A stretch of DNA of 64,000 bases from Glycomyces harbinensis. GTDB taxonomy: Bacteria > Actinomycetota > Actinomycetes > Mycobacteriales > Micromonosporaceae. Where the stretch lies: NCBI RefSeq assembly GCF_900101745.1, contig NZ_FNAD01000014.1, forward strand, positions 62,001 to 126,000, given 5' to 3'. Below, in pieces: positions 23,834-32,164 of the stretch (positions are counted from its first letter, which is position 1; each line of letters starts with the position of its first letter). The notes beneath the pieces are model-generated. The model was not told the origin of the DNA. It did no database searches and saw nothing but the letters and a program-made list of their open reading frames with translations. The position numbers and the translations under genes are program-made.

Positions 23834-25714
23834 ATGCGCATGTTCGAGAAGATGTTCCGGCTGCCCGACGTGCGCTGGGCCGCGACCGCCCTCGCCCTGT
23901 TCGCCGCGGGCGCCGCGGCCCAGTTCTCCGGCGCCCCCTCGTGGGTGTGGATCGGCGCGTACGCGGCCTGCTACGTCGCGGGCGGCTGGGGCCCGGCATG
24001 GGAGGGCGTCAGCGCACTCGCCCAGCCGCGCTTCGAGGTCGACCTGCTCATGGTCCTCGCGGCGGTGGCCGCCGCGCTGATCGGGCAGTGGTTCGACGGT
24101 GCGCTGCTGATCGTCATCTTCGCGACCTCCGGTGCGCTGGAGGCGGTCCTGACCGAGCGGACCGCCGAATCCGTGCGGAGCCTGCTCGAACACGCCCCCG
24201 AACGCGCGGTGCGCGTCGCCGACGGGCGCGAGGAGACCGTGGACGCGGCGGTGCTGGTCCCGGGCGACGCGGTCCTGATCCGGCCGGGCGAACGCGTCCC
24301 CGCCGACGGGACCGTCACCGCCGGCGAGTCCGAAGTAGACGAGTCGACGCTCACCGGCGAGGCCCTGCCGGGCCGCAAGGCCCCGGGGTCGGCGGTACTG
24401 GCCGGGACGCTCAACGGCACCGGCGCCCTGGAGGTGCGGGTCGGGCGCGCCAGCGAGGACACGGTGCTGGCGCGGATCGCCCGGCAGGTCGAGGAGGCCG
24501 CCGAGGCGAAGTCGAAGACCCAGCTGACCATCGAGCGCATCGAGCAGCCGTACTCCCTGGCGGTGGTCGGGGCGACGCTCGCGCTGGTCGGCATCCCGCT
24601 GCTGGCCGGGGCGGCCTTCGAGCCGACGCTGCTGCGCGCCATGACCTTCATGATCGTCGCCAGCCCGTGCGCGATCGTCCTGGCGACCATGCCGCCCCTG
24701 CTGGCCGCCGTCGCCCTGGCCGGACGCCAGGGCGTGCTCGTCAAGAGCGGCCTCATGATGGAGCGCCTGGCCGAGGTCGACGCCGTGGCGTTCGACAAGA
24801 CCGGGACGCTGACCAACGGCGAACCCCGCGTCGAGCGCCTCACCGTGCTCGAAGGCGACGAGGCCCGCCTGCGGACGCTCGTCGCCTCGGCCGAGGCGCG
24901 CAGCGAACACCCGCTCGGACGGGTGCTCGCGGAGATCGGTCCGGTGTCCGCGGCCGAGGCGTTCGAGGCGCTGCCGGGCCGCGGCGTCCGCGCCCGCGTC
25001 GACGGCGTCGACCTCCGGATCGGGCATCCGGTCCTTTTCGACGACACGGAAGCCGAAGCGGCCCGAGACATCGTGGCCGAATTCGAACGCCAAGGCCTGA
25101 CCGTGGCCGTGGTGGTCGCCGACAAGCGCCCGATCGGCGTCATCGGCCTGTCCGACACCGTCCGGCCCGAAGCCGCCACCGCGGTGGCCGACCTCAAGGC
25201 GCAGTTGGGAACCGAACCCAGCCTCCTGACCGGCGACCACCCGGCCGCGGCCCGCCGCGTCGGCGCGGTGGTCGGCATCGACGCGGTCGAGGCCTCGATG
25301 CTGCCCGGGGACAAGGCCGACCGCCTCGCCGGTACCCGGACGCTCTACTGCGGCGACGGGGTCAACGACGCCCCCGCGCTTGCGGCCTCCCATGTCGGCG
25401 CGGCCATGGGAGGCACGGCCTCGGACCTGGCGCTCCAGTCCGCCGACGTCGTCCTGGTCGGTCGGCGGCTCACCGCGCTGCCCGCCGCTGTCGACCTGGC
25501 GCGCAAGGCCGGACGCGTCGCCCGGGCCAACCTGGTCTTCGCTGCGGCCGTGATCGCGGTGCTGGCGACCTGGGACCTCGTCGGCGAGCTGCCGCTCGTC
25601 GTCGGCGTCGCCGGCCACGAGCTGTCCACGGTCATCGTGGGACTCAACGGCCTGCGACTGCTGTCCAAGCGCCACTGGCGCGAGCGGCGCGCCGAACCGG
25701 CCCGGCTGCCGTGA
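23834..25714 (+). CDS. P1B-4-type heavy-metal-exporting ATPase (CtpD/CoaT-like)
   Basis: A 626-residue P-type ATPase without an N-terminal metal-binding domain. The actuator loop holds TGEA, the TM6 metal motif is SPC (277-279), the phosphorylated residue is Asp321 (DKTGT), HP follows in the nucleotide domain (SEHPLGR), and GDGVNDAPA closes the P domain. The last helices contain HELST (595-599), a variant of the HEGxT motif of the P1B-4 group that exports Co, Zn or Fe. SPC rather than CPC argues against copper. An ATG two codons downstream (23840) is also possible. It is under the divergent ArsR regulator and ends exactly next to the convergent MFS gene. Confidence 0.9.
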   Translation: MRMFEKMFRLPDVRWAATALALFAAGAAAQFSGAPSWVWIGAYAACYVAGGWGPAWEGVSALAQPRFEVDLLMVLAAVAAALIGQWFDGALLIVIFATSGALEAVLTERTAESVRSLLEHAPERAVRVADGREETVDAAVLVPGDAVLIRPGERVPADGTVTAGESEVDESTLTGEALPGRKAPGSAVLAGTLNGTGALEVRVGRASEDTVLARIARQVEEAAEAKSKTQLTIERIEQPYSLAVVGATLALVGIPLLAGAAFEPTLLRAMTFMIVASPCAIVLATMPPLLAAVALAGRQGVLVKSGLMMERLAEVDAVAFDKTGTLTNGEPRVERLTVLEGDEARLRTLVASAEARSEHPLGRVLAEIGPVSAAEAFEALPGRGVRARVDGVDLRIGHPVLFDDTEAEAARDIVAEFERQGLTVAVVVADKRPIGVIGLSDTVRPEAATAVADLKAQLGTEPSLLTGDHPAAARRVGAVVGIDAVEASMLPGDKADRLAGTRTLYCGDGVNDAPALAASHVGAAMGGTASDLALQSADVVLVGRRLTALPAAVDLARKAGRVARANLVFAAAVIAVLATWDLVGELPLVVGVAGHELSTVIVGLNGLRLLSKRHWRERRAEPARLP

Positions 25715-27112
25715 TCACTTCGCGCTCGACGCGGCCGCAGTCCGCCGGTCCTGTCGCCGCTCGTCGCACGGGCGACCCGATCGGTTCTCCGGCCAATGCC
25801 GGTGCAGCGCATCGATGACGTAGTCGTGCGAGTGGCTCCAGCCCTCCGGGGCGGCGCGGGCGCCGGTCAAGTGCGGATCGTCCGGGCCGAGCCGCGCGTG
25901 GACGTGCGCGAGCGCCTGTGTCTCGCGCCGAGGCCAGACGACGGGCCCCGCAATCGCCGCCGCCGCGGCGACGACGGCCAGCGCGGCGGCCGCCGCGCTC
26001 ATGCCCGCCTGGGCGGCGAGCCATCCGGCGAGGGGATAGGTCACGAGGAACCATCCGTGGGAGAGGGAGAACTGCGCGGCGAAGGCGGCGGGCCGGTCGC
26101 CGGCCGTCGCCGAGGCGGTGACCAGGCGCCCGGTCGGCGTCAGGATCGCACCCGTCGCGGCCCCGAGGACCGCCCAGATCGCGAGCAGCGCGGCCCATCC
26201 GAGCAGGTCGCCCGAGAGTGCCGCCGCGAGGACGATCAGCCCCGCGGCGAGCGTGCACGCGGCGGGGATCATGACCTGCCGGTCGGTGCGGCGCTTGAGG
26301 AGCCCCGGCAGCAGCAGCGCGGCGGCCATCGAACCGGTCCCGTACGCGCCCAGGGCGATCGCGACGTCACCGCCGCCGCGTCCGAGGCCGTCCCGGACCA
26401 GCACGACGGTGTTGACCACGACCATCGCGGTCGAGGCGGCCACGGCCAGGTGCATCAGCAGCAGGCCCCGCAGCCGCGGCGTGGCGAGGTAGAGGCGGAA
26501 TCCGCGAGTGGTCGTCGCCCAGCGCCCGCCGCCGGTCGGCCCGGGTTTCGGCAGTACCACTGAGCCGACCAGGACCGCCGAGGCGAGGAAGCCGACCGTG
26601 GTCCCGGTGAACAGCCACTGGTAGCCGACCAGAGCCAGCAGCCCGGCGGCCAGCACGGGGCTGACCAGGCTCTCCAGGTCGTAGGCGAGGCGCGAGAGCG
26701 AGAGCGCCTTCGTGTAGTCGGCTTCGCGGGGGAGGACGTCGGGGAGGGTCGCCTGGAAGGTCGGGGTGAAGGCCGCCGAGGCCGCCTGCAGCACCAGGAC
26801 GAGGACGTAGACCTGCCAGATCTCGGTGACGAACGGCAGCGCCAGCGCCACGGCGGCGCGCGCGATGTCCATGGCGGCCATGAGGGTCCGGCGGGACACC
26901 CGTTCGGCGAGCGCGGTGGCGACCGGGCCGATGAGCAGGTAGGCGAGCATCTTGATCGCCAGGGCCGTGCCGAGCACCGCGCCGGCCCGTGCCCCGGCGA
27001 GGTCGTAGGCGAGCAGGCTCAGTGCCACGGTCGCCAGGCCGGTGCCGGCGAGGGCGATGGCCTGGGCGGCGAACAGGCGGCGGTAGGCGCGGTGGCGCAG
27101 CACGGAGAGCAC
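25715..27112 (-). CDS. MFS efflux transporter with His-rich C-terminus
   Basis: A 465-residue MFS protein with about twelve helices. After the last helix it has a hydrophilic tail with several His residues (HVHARL, GWSHSHDYVIDALHRHWP), a feature of presumed metal exporters of actinobacteria. The GTG at 27112 is preferred: GAGGA lies seven bases before it, while ATGs further upstream fall inside or next to the palindrome at 27160-27179. It is the last gene of a leftward arsC-arsR-MFS group. Together with the metal-type ArsR, export of a divalent cation or an arsenic compound is the best guess. It abuts the P1B ATPase stop without a gap. Confidence 0.82.
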   Translation of the reverse strand: MLSVLRHRAYRRLFAAQAIALAGTGLATVALSLLAYDLAGARAGAVLGTALAIKMLAYLLIGPVATALAERVSRRTLMAAMDIARAAVALALPFVTEIWQVYVLVLVLQAASAAFTPTFQATLPDVLPREADYTKALSLSRLAYDLESLVSPVLAAGLLALVGYQWLFTGTTVGFLASAVLVGSVVLPKPGPTGGGRWATTTRGFRLYLATPRLRGLLLMHLAVAASTAMVVVNTVVLVRDGLGRGGGDVAIALGAYGTGSMAAALLLPGLLKRRTDRQVMIPAACTLAAGLIVLAAALSGDLLGWAALLAIWAVLGAATGAILTPTGRLVTASATAGDRPAAFAAQFSLSHGWFLVTYPLAGWLAAQAGMSAAAAALAVVAAAAAIAGPVVWPRRETQALAHVHARLGPDDPHLTGARAAPEGWSHSHDYVIDALHRHWPENRSGRPCDERRQDRRTAAASSAK

Positions 27113-27159
27113 GGTGCGGTCCTCGGCTCGGGGACGGTGACGCCCCGACCGTAACATAC

Positions 27160-27179
27160 ATGTGCGCACGTGCGCACAT
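27160..27179. promoter_or_regulatory. Perfect 20-base palindrome upstream of the MFS gene
   Basis: ATGTGCGCAC followed directly by GTGCGCACAT, between the ArsR stop and the MFS start. It lies 47 bases before the GTG, consistent with an ArsR-type operator for an internal promoter; TGTATGTTAC on the leftward strand could supply a -10 element. Confidence 0.6.
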
Positions 27180-27195
27180 ATCGATCACATGACCG

Positions 27196-27555
27196 TCAGG
27201 CGTGCCAGGGCTTGCCGCTGACCTGGTGGTCGGCGCGGCTGAGCGCTTCGAGCACGAGGCGGCGCAGGTGCCCGTCGGTCAGCGAGTAGACCGCGCGCCG
27301 GCCTTCGCGGCGGGGCTGCACGAGTCCGGCGAGGCGCAGTTTCGCCAGGTGCTGGCTTACCGCGGTGCGGGCGGCCCCGGTGGTCGCCGACAGTGCGGTG
27401 ACGTCGGCTTCGCCCTCGGCCAGCACCCACAGGAGGTGGAGGCGGGTCTGGTCGGCCAGGAGCGCGAACACGCTCGCGGCGGCGGCGAACTGCTCGCCGG
27501 AGGGCGAGACGTGGTGCAAACCGTTTGCAGGAGCCGGTCGTTCGCGTTCGGGCAT
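27196..27555 (-). CDS. ArsR-family repressor of the MFS unit
   Basis: A 119-residue winged-helix protein closely resembling the one at 23447: ALLADQTRLHLLWVL, ARTAVSQHLAKLRLAGLVQPRR and a basic wing EGRRAVYSLTDG. The final helix HLRRLVLEALSRADH followed by a His-ending tail (GKPWHA) offers alpha-5 ligands for a divalent metal as in NmtR/KmtR. No CxC is present. It lies between arsC and the MFS gene on the same strand, with a palindrome behind it, so it probably controls the MFS gene and perhaps the whole unit. Confidence 0.88.
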   Translation of the reverse strand: MPERERPAPANGLHHVSPSGEQFAAAASVFALLADQTRLHLLWVLAEGEADVTALSATTGAARTAVSQHLAKLRLAGLVQPRREGRRAVYSLTDGHLRRLVLEALSRADHQVSGKPWHA

Positions 27556-27610
27556 GGGCCCATCCTACGTGCGGCGCGACTCCCGCCGGCGCTGCCGCGA
27601 TCGGCCCGGT

Positions 27611-28252
27611 TCAGGCGAGGAGTTCTTTCAGGAGCGTCCGGACGCGCGCGTCGACGTCGTCGCGCAGGCGCCGGGCGAAGGCGAGGTCGCCGCCCGCGGG
27701 GTCGTCCAGTTCCCAGTTCAGGTACCGCTTTCCGGGGTAGATCGGGCAGGCGTCGCCGCAGCCCATGGTGATCACGACGTCGGAGGCGCGCACGGCCTCG
27801 TCGGTCAGCGGCTTGGGGAACTCCCGGGCGATGTCGACCCCGACCTCGGCGAGCGCTTCGACCACCGCGGGGTTCACCGCCTCGGCGGGCGCCGACCCCG
27901 CCGAGCGGACCGTCACCCGGCCGGCGGCGTGGTGATGGAGGAGGGCGGCGGCCATCTGGGAGCGCCCGGCGTTGTGCACGCACACGAACAGCACCTCCGG
28001 CTCCTGCGAGACCGCCAGGCCCGCGGCCTTCGCGGTCGCGGACAGCCGCTCGGCGGCGAACCGCTCGGCCAGGACGTAGACGTGGGTCTGCACGCGCGCG
28101 GTCGCGGCCAGCACGATGTAGGAGTCGTCCAGGCACTCCCGGACCGTCTCGGGCGAGAACGTCGCGGCGAACCGCTCGGCCAGCCGCGCGGCGGAGGTGT
28201 CGAGCAGCATCGCCGCCGAAGGCGGGACGGCGAACTCGTCGGCATGGGGCAT
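27611..28252 (-). CDS. arsC: Arsenate reductase with N-terminal three-helix domain (ArsC1'-like)
   Basis: A 213-residue protein. Residues 1-80 form a helical domain of the three-helix-bundle type, and residues 86-213 a low-molecular-weight phosphatase-type arsenate reductase with the P-loop CVHNAGRSQM (Cys91) and GCGDACPIYPGKRY (Cys164, Cys168). This two-part layout is that of corynebacterial ArsC1', which reduces As(V) with mycothiol/mycoredoxin or thioredoxin electrons. It is the first gene of a leftward unit whose promoter region faces the arsR-acr3-arsC operon. A GATCCC stretch precedes the ATG; the ribosome site is GGGATC-like and modest. Confidence 0.87.
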   Translation of the reverse strand: MPHADEFAVPPSAAMLLDTSAARLAERFAATFSPETVRECLDDSYIVLAATARVQTHVYVLAERFAAERLSATAKAAGLAVSQEPEVLFVCVHNAGRSQMAAALLHHHAAGRVTVRSAGSAPAEAVNPAVVEALAEVGVDIAREFPKPLTDEAVRASDVVITMGCGDACPIYPGKRYLNWELDDPAGGDLAFARRLRDDVDARVRTLLKELLA

Positions 28253-28294
28253 GAGGGGATCCCTTCGATCCAGGGCACCATAAACTCGATGAAC

Positions 28295-28317
28295 ATCTAA
28301 TTAGATAATCATCTAAT
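28295..28317. promoter_or_regulatory. Overlapping ATCTAAT repeats, operator of the divergent arsenic genes
   Basis: ATCTAATTAGAT (28295-28306) is a perfect palindrome, and ATTAGAT-N4-ATCTAAT (28300-28317) is a second inverted repeat sharing one arm. The ATCTAAT copies are 16 bases apart. The island is AT-rich and lies 43 bases upstream of the leftward arsC start, a fitting place for ArsR binding. Confidence 0.65.
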
Positions 28318-28472
28318 ATGACGCCGCGGTGAACTTCCACCGGTGCCCACGCGTACGCCGAGTGAACCCCCGGCACCCACGCCCTGCTCGGTGTCCGAGT
28401 CGCCCGCGCATGAGGCGGACGTGCCGCGATGCCCGACTGGCAGGCTGCTTAGACATCAGTCAAACTAGACGC

Positions 28473-28844
28473 ATGTCGAAGCAAACCGTTCGCGCGCCGC
28501 TGCCGCTCGCCCTGGCCGACTGCCACACGCCGTTGACGGCCGAACCGCTGAGCGCCGACCAGGCCGAGCGGCTCGCCCCCTCCTTCAAGGCCCTCGGCGA
28601 CCCGATCCGGCTGCGGCTGCTCTCCCTCATCGCCTCCTTCGAAGGCGGCGAGGCGTGCGTGTGCGACCTGACCGACGCCTTCGACGTCTCCGCGCCGACG
28701 ATCTCCCACCACCTCAAGGTCCTCCGCGAGACCGGACTCGTCGCCTCCGAGCGCCGCGGCACCTGGGTCTACTACCGCGCCGAGCAGACCGCCCTCGACC
28801 TGCTCTCCACCGTGCTCTCGGTCCCGCAGGGAGCGACCGCATGA
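28473..28844 (+). CDS. arsR: Arsenite-responsive ArsR repressor
   Basis: A 123-residue ArsR with the classic arsenite-binding CxC at Cys62-Val-Cys64 in helix alpha-3 (GEACVCDLTDAF), followed by SAPTISHHLKVLRETGLV as recognition helix and a RRGTWVYYR wing. An N-terminal extension of about 25 residues is unlike the short type. ATG 28473 is used since upstream codons lack a ribosome site and protein-like composition. It is the first gene of the arsR-acr3-arsC operon; the next start overlaps its stop by ATGA. Confidence 0.92.
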   Translation: MSKQTVRAPLPLALADCHTPLTAEPLSADQAERLAPSFKALGDPIRLRLLSLIASFEGGEACVCDLTDAFDVSAPTISHHLKVLRETGLVASERRGTWVYYRAEQTALDLLSTVLSVPQGATA

Positions 28845-29947
28845 CCGCGGCCGACCGGGTCGAGACCCCCATGGGCGGGCGCCTCTCGACCCTCGACAAG
28901 TACCTGCCGGTCTGGATCGGCGCCGCCATGCTCGCCGGCATCGCGCTCGGCCAGTGGATCCCCGCGGTCGGCAAGGCGCTCAACGCGATCCAGATCGGCG
29001 GCATCTCACTGCCGATCGCGGCCGGGCTGCTCCTCATGATGTACCCGGTCCTGGCGAAGGTCCGCTACGACCGGCTCGAGACCGTCACCGCCGACAAGCG
29101 CCTGCTCCTCTCGTCCCTGGTCCTGAACTGGCTCATCGGCCCCGCGCTCATGTTCGCCCTCGCCTGGATCTTCCTGCCCGACCTGCCCGCGTTCCGCACC
29201 GGACTGATCATCGTCGGCCTCGCCCGCTGCATCGCCATGGTCGTCATCTGGAACGACCTCGCCTGCGGCGACCGCGAAGCCGCCGCCGTCCTCGTCGCGC
29301 TCAACTCGGTCTTCCAGGTGATCGCCTTCGGCGCCCTCGGCTGGCTCTACCTCGACGCCCTCCCGCGCTGGCTCGGCCTCGACTCGACCGGCCTGGAGGT
29401 CTCCGGCTGGGAGATCGCCCTCAACGTCGCCGTCTTCCTCGGCGTCCCCCTCGCCGCCGGGTACCTCACCCGCCGCATCGGCGAACGCCGCAGGGGCCGC
29501 GACTGGTACGAAGCCCGGTTCCTCCCGAAGATCGGCCCGTTCGCCCTCTACGGCCTCCTGTTCACCATCGTCGTCCTCTTCGCCCTCCAAGGCGAGGCGA
29601 TCCTCGACCGGCCCATGGACGTCGTCCGCATCGCGCTGCCGCTCCTGGCCTACTTCGCGCTCATGTGGGCCGGCTCGTTCGCCCTCGGCAAGGGCATCGG
29701 CCTGAGCTACGAGCGGACCGCGACGCTCGCGTTCACCGCCGCGGGCAACAACTTCGAGCTCGCCATCGCCGTCGCCATCGCGACCTTCGGCGCCGCCTCC
29801 GGCCAAGCCCTCGCCGGCGTCGTCGGCCCCCTCATCGAAGTCCCGGTCCTCGTCGGCCTCGTCTACGTGAGCCTGTGGGCCCGCCGCCTCTTCCGCGCAC
29901 CCGAACCCGTGACCACCACTGCAGCAAAGGAACACGACCATGTCTGA
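28841..29947 (+). CDS. acr3: Acr3-type arsenite efflux permease
   Basis: A 368-residue carrier with ten predicted membrane helices of the bile/arsenite/riboflavin family. The essential Cys motif of Acr3 is in LARCIAMVVIWNDLACGD (near residues 127-144), and AAGNNFELAIAVAI near residue 305 is equally typical. It exports As(III) coupled to protons. The ATG overlaps the arsR stop, and the stop overlaps the arsC start by eight bases, so the three proteins are made from one coupled message. The C-terminus is short and ends in HDHV. Confidence 0.95.
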   Translation: MTAADRVETPMGGRLSTLDKYLPVWIGAAMLAGIALGQWIPAVGKALNAIQIGGISLPIAAGLLLMMYPVLAKVRYDRLETVTADKRLLLSSLVLNWLIGPALMFALAWIFLPDLPAFRTGLIIVGLARCIAMVVIWNDLACGDREAAAVLVALNSVFQVIAFGALGWLYLDALPRWLGLDSTGLEVSGWEIALNVAVFLGVPLAAGYLTRRIGERRRGRDWYEARFLPKIGPFALYGLLFTIVVLFALQGEAILDRPMDVVRIALPLLAYFALMWAGSFALGKGIGLSYERTATLAFTAAGNNFELAIAVAIATFGAASGQALAGVVGPLIEVPVLVGLVYVSLWARRLFRAPEPVTTTAAKEHDHV

Positions 29948-30356
29948 CAAGCCTTCGGTGCTCTTCGTCTGCGTCCACAACGCCGGGCGCTCCCAGATGG
30001 CCGCCGGCTGGCTCACCCATCTCGCCGGGGACCGCGTCGAGGTCCGCTCCGCCGGGTCCACCCCGGCCGAGAGCGTCAACCCGGCCGCGGTCGAAGCGAT
30101 GAAGGAGGTCGGCATCGACATCTCCGACCAGAAGCCGAAGATCCTCACCACCGACGCCGTCCAGGCCTCCGACGTGTGCATCACCATGGGCTGCGGCGAC
30201 GCCTGCCCGATCTTCCCGGGCAAGCGCTACCTCGACTGGAAGCTCGACGACCCCGCCGGTCAGGGCGTCGAGGCCGTCCGCCCCATCCGCGACGAGATCA
30301 AGACCCGCATCGAAGGCCTCCTCGCCGAACTCTTCCCCGACGACGCGAGGGCCTGA
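29940..30356 (+). CDS. arsC: Arsenate reductase, single-domain
   Basis: A 138-residue LMW-phosphatase-type arsenate reductase: P-loop CVHNAGRSQMA with Cys11, and a second block ITMGCGDACPIFPGKRY with Cys85 and Cys89. It is the same catalytic domain as in the 27611 gene but without the helical extension, and it lacks the C-terminal thioredoxin-type Cys pair beyond residue 90, which favours mycothiol/mycoredoxin as reductant. Overlap of eight bases with acr3 ensures coupled synthesis of reductase and arsenite pump. It ends 20 bases before a convergent gene. Confidence 0.93.
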   Translation: MSDKPSVLFVCVHNAGRSQMAAGWLTHLAGDRVEVRSAGSTPAESVNPAAVEAMKEVGIDISDQKPKILTTDAVQASDVCITMGCGDACPIFPGKRYLDWKLDDPAGQGVEAVRPIRDEIKTRIEGLLAELFPDDARA

Positions 30357-30375
30357 GCCCCGAAACCGCTGCGGC

Positions 30376-30804
30376 TCAAGCGCTCGCGTCGGCGGCCCGC
30401 GAACGAGTCCGGGCCCTCCAGCCGAGGACGAGACCGACCGCGCCGAGCACGACGGCGAGGCCGGACCCGACCACGCCGTTGCCCGTCCCCGGACCCCCGT
30501 CGGCGACGGCCAGCGCGACCGCCGCAATGCCGATGCCGACCACGGCCGCCGCCATCGCGATGAGCGCACTGGTCCGGCCGCCGCCGCGCCTGGCGCGCAC
30601 CAGCGCCAGCGCACCGGCGCCGACACTGCCGATCGCCACCAGGTCGGCCGCGATGGAAGGCCCCCGGTCCTGGATGTCGTAGCCGGCGGCCACGACCTCC
30701 GCGGCGGCCGCCGGTGAAGCGAGCACGACCGACCCGACGGCGATCGCGGCGGCGGCGGCGATCACCAGTTCGGATGCGGCCCTGGCATTGCGGGAAGTAC
30801 TCAT
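30376..30804 (-). CDS. Small membrane protein resembling DUF6223
   Basis: A 142-residue protein with an N-terminal signal-like helix (residues 10-34, ending in ASPAAAAE) and three further hydrophobic segments, ending in a basic tail RARTRSRAADASA. The middle segment GYDIQDRGPSIAADLVAIGSVGAGALALVRARR resembles the DUF6223 group of actinobacterial membrane proteins; this link is from memory of the pattern. The start ATG at 30804 follows AAAGGGGA. It faces away from the two-component genes at 31037 and may belong to the signal they sense, but no function is known. Confidence 0.6.
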   Translation of the reverse strand: MSTSRNARAASELVIAAAAAIAVGSVVLASPAAAAEVVAAGYDIQDRGPSIAADLVAIGSVGAGALALVRARRGGGRTSALIAMAAAVVGIGIAAVALAVADGGPGTGNGVVGSGLAVVLGAVGLVLGWRARTRSRAADASA

Positions 30805-31036
30805 GGGGATGTCCCCTTTCAGGAGCTCCGGCTCCGGGTTCGGAGCACTGCTCGATCGTCGCCCCCGGGCGGCCCTGTGGGCGTCGCCCCGGCGGCGGCT
30901 TTTCGCGCTGCCGCGCCGAGCGCCCCCGCCTGCCGCGGCAGTGGCAGGAGCCGCGGAATGTACGGCGTTCGCGGTAGGCGCCCGCTCGACCCTCAGGCGG
31001 TTTCGCCCACGCGATCGCCCGACTAAGGTTCGCGAC

Positions 31037-32164
31037 ATGAACATTGGACGGTCCACGGTCTGGGCCAGCGTGCGGCATTGGGCGATCCCCGTCGCGGTGG
31101 CGGCGCTGCTGGTGGTCACCGCAGCGGCGGGGGACCACCCCGCCACCGGGATCGGCGCCGCCGCCTACGCGCTGCTGGCCGTCAGCGGCCTGGTCCTGGC
31201 CGTCGCCCGCCGGGCTCCCGTGCTCGCCTTGATCGTCACGGGCCTGTGCGCCGTGGGCTATCAGGCGGCGGGCTTCGACATCGCCGCCGTCGCCTACCTG
31301 TTCGCGGTCTACGCCGCCGTGCGGGCGGGCCGCCGCGTCATCGCCGCGGCGGCCTCACTGGCCATGATCGCGGCGCTGCCGCTCGCCGCCCTGGCGTCCG
31401 GCGTGCAGGACACGGGCGACGCGTTCACACAGGGCCGCAACGCTTTGGAACTCGCCTGGCTCATTGCGGCCGCCGCCGCCGGCGAGGCCCTGCGGCAGGC
31501 CGAGCGGCGGGCCGACGAGGCCGAGCGCTCGCGCGAGGCGGCCGCCCGGCGCCGCGCCGACGAGGAGCGGCTCCACATCGCCCGGGAACTGCACGACTCG
31601 CTCACCCACCAGATCTCGGTCATCAAGGTGCAGGCCGAAGTCGCCGTCCACCTGTCCCGCAAGGCGGGCGCCCCCGTTCCCGAAGCGCTGCTGGCGATCC
31701 AGTCGGCCAGCCGCGAGGCGAGCCGGGAACTGCGGGCGACACTCGAGGCCCTGCGCGACGACGACACGCGGCCGCCCCGCGGGATCGGCGACATCCCCGA
31801 ACTGGTCGAACGCGCCCGCGCGCTCGGCCTGGACGCGACGCTGTCCATCGACGGCGAGCCGTACACCGTCCCGGAGGCGTTGGGCCGCACCGCCTATCGC
31901 ATCGTCCAAGAGGCGCTGACCAACACCGCCCGACACGGGGCCGCGACCTCGGCGACCGTCGGCATCGGATACCGCCCCGACCTGGTCGCCGTCACGGTCG
32001 ACGACGACGGCGAGGCCGCCCCCGGCGGCCCGCCGGTTCCCGGGATCGGGCTGCTCGGCATGCGCGAGCGGGTCACCGCGCTGGGCGGAAGCCTGCACGC
32101 GCGGCCCCGCGACGACGGCGGCTTCCGCGTCGAAGCGGACCTGCCGGTGGACCGGGCCGCATGA
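31037..32164 (+). CDS. NarL-group sensor histidine kinase
   Basis: A 375-residue kinase with four to five membrane helices (residues 12-135), a short coiled segment of Arg/Glu-rich helix (145-180), the HisKA_3 H-box with His186 (HIARELHDSLTHQISV) and an HATPase domain with QEALTNTARHG and GIGLLGMRERV. The ATG follows a TAAGGT element (31024-31029) by seven bases and has no ribosome site, so translation may be leaderless. The response regulator follows with an ATGA overlap. Extracellular loops are tiny, so the ligand is probably membrane-borne. The divergent small membrane gene may be in its regulon. Confidence 0.9.
   Translation: MNIGRSTVWASVRHWAIPVAVAALLVVTAAAGDHPATGIGAAAYALLAVSGLVLAVARRAPVLALIVTGLCAVGYQAAGFDIAAVAYLFAVYAAVRAGRRVIAAAASLAMIAALPLAALASGVQDTGDAFTQGRNALELAWLIAAAAAGEALRQAERRADEAERSREAAARRRADEERLHIARELHDSLTHQISVIKVQAEVAVHLSRKAGAPVPEALLAIQSASREASRELRATLEALRDDDTRPPRGIGDIPELVERARALGLDATLSIDGEPYTVPEALGRTAYRIVQEALTNTARHGAATSATVGIGYRPDLVAVTVDDDGEAAPGGPPVPGIGLLGMRERVTALGGSLHARPRDDGGFRVEADLPVDRAA

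Noticed and set aside
28451..28478. Repeated TTAGAC/CTAGAC words and a GACAT...ATGTC pair around the arsR start
   Set aside because: The arms are short, include the start codon and do not match the better ATCTAAT operator nearby.
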